From: Planctomycetota bacterium
GTDB taxonomy: Bacteria > Planctomycetota > UBA1135 > GCA-002686595
Assembly: GCA_004296785.1 (NCBI GenBank)
Contig: SCVU01000483.1
Span: 1-13,735 of the forward strand
Length of the DNA stretch: 13,735 nt
Direction of reading: 5' to 3'
The notes beneath the pieces are model-generated. The model worked only from the letters and a program-made list of their open reading frames with translations. It ran no database searches and had not been told where the DNA came from. The position numbers were made by a program, and so were the translations under genes. Positions 13,523-13,735 of this stretch are shown piece after piece (position 1 is the stretch's first letter; the number at the start of each line of letters is the position of its first letter).

Positions 13523-13735
13523 CCGCGGCCGCTTCGCAGGCAGCGCCGCAGCCGCAGCGCGCCGCGTGGACGATCGCGTTCTACGCCGGCGGCGACAACT
13601 CGAGCGAGGAGAGCGTGATCTCCGATCTCGCGCAGGTCGCCGAGCAGTTGCGCGCGATCCCGAGCGTGCAGCTGATCGCGCTCGTCGACCGCTCGCCGCG
13701 CTACACGAACGAGGTCGGCGCGTTCGGCGAGGACT
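13486..13735 (+). CDS. Clostripain-family (C11) cysteine peptidase, 3' truncated, N-terminus only
   Basis: The frame is open from ATG 13486 to the window end, giving 83 residues. It begins with a short signal peptide (MLELIASAALSLTAAASQA, cleavage near residue 19), then WTIAFYAGGDNSSEESVISD and, about 20 residues on, VQLIALVDRS. This is the characteristic N-terminal beta-alpha-beta segment of clostripain-related C11 peptidases (WTxxxYxxxDNxLE...). The catalytic His and Cys lie further on and are outside the window, so activity cannot be judged. The gene overlaps the end of the WbsX-like gene by 37 nt in another frame and has no clear Shine-Dalgarno. Co-transcription with the WbsX-like gene is likely. 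An exported peptidase is the expected role. Confidence 0.75.
   Translation, partial: MLELIASAALSLTAAASQAAPQPQRAAWTIAFYAGGDNSSEESVISDLAQVAEQLRAIPSVQLIALVDRSPRYTNEVGAFGED

Noticed and set aside
1..13735. tRNA, rRNA, CRISPR, integrase, toxin-antitoxin or defence genes
   Set aside because: I looked for cloverleaf-like segments, direct-repeat arrays and the typical protein motifs and saw none.

Overview
The window is GC-rich bacterial chromosome, roughly 70% G+C, with codon use dominated by C or G at third positions. It carries ten protein-coding genes, two of them cut by the window edges. I saw no rRNA, tRNA, CRISPR array, transposase or phage gene. The best taxonomic guess is a high-GC Planctomycetota lineage. 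The grounds are two large exported proteins of planctomycete style, a lipoprotein Tricorn-like S41 peptidase with PD40 propellers, a WbsX-type protein and a clostripain-like exopeptidase. This placement is an inference from gene content and not a phylogeny.

Layout from left to right. (1) Positions 2-841 (+): the 3' part of an Mrp/ApbC-type P-loop ATPase that lacks the CxxC iron-sulfur motif and has a beta-rich insert in its place. (2) A GC-rich hairpin separates it from a convergent gene for a 755-residue secreted repeat protein (920-3187, -). (3) A divergent spacer of about 190 bp leads to an exported, cysteine-rich, coiled-coil protein of unknown function (3382-4689, +). (4) Two strong tandem hairpins (4704-4787) lie between it and the convergent Tricorn-like lipoprotein peptidase (4799-8212, -). 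(5) A tightly packed minus-strand gene run is transcribed from about 12244 down to 8333: creatininase-family hydrolase, 4HBT/YbgC-type thioesterase, metF, fatty-acid-desaturase-like membrane protein, SAM methyltransferase. These genes are joined by 4-nt start/stop overlaps or very short gaps, so they look like one operon. The Tricorn-like gene lies 120 bp further downstream on the same strand. (6) A perfect 102-bp palindrome (12267-12368) fills most of the space between that operon and a divergent WbsX-family gene (12398-13522, +). The WbsX gene overlaps the start of a clostripain-family peptidase gene that runs off the right edge.

How the genes may work together: metF supplies 5-methyl-THF for methionine and SAM, and the methyltransferase at the end of the operon uses SAM. 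The thioesterase and desaturase point to acyl metabolism. No single pathway joins all five, so the operon may reflect shared expression rather than one route. The two secreted proteins and the two peptidases are separate envelope or extracellular functions.

The items most worth a second look are the 102-bp perfect palindrome and the Mrp homologue without cysteines in its usual Fe-S site. I found no convincing new defence or mobile system.
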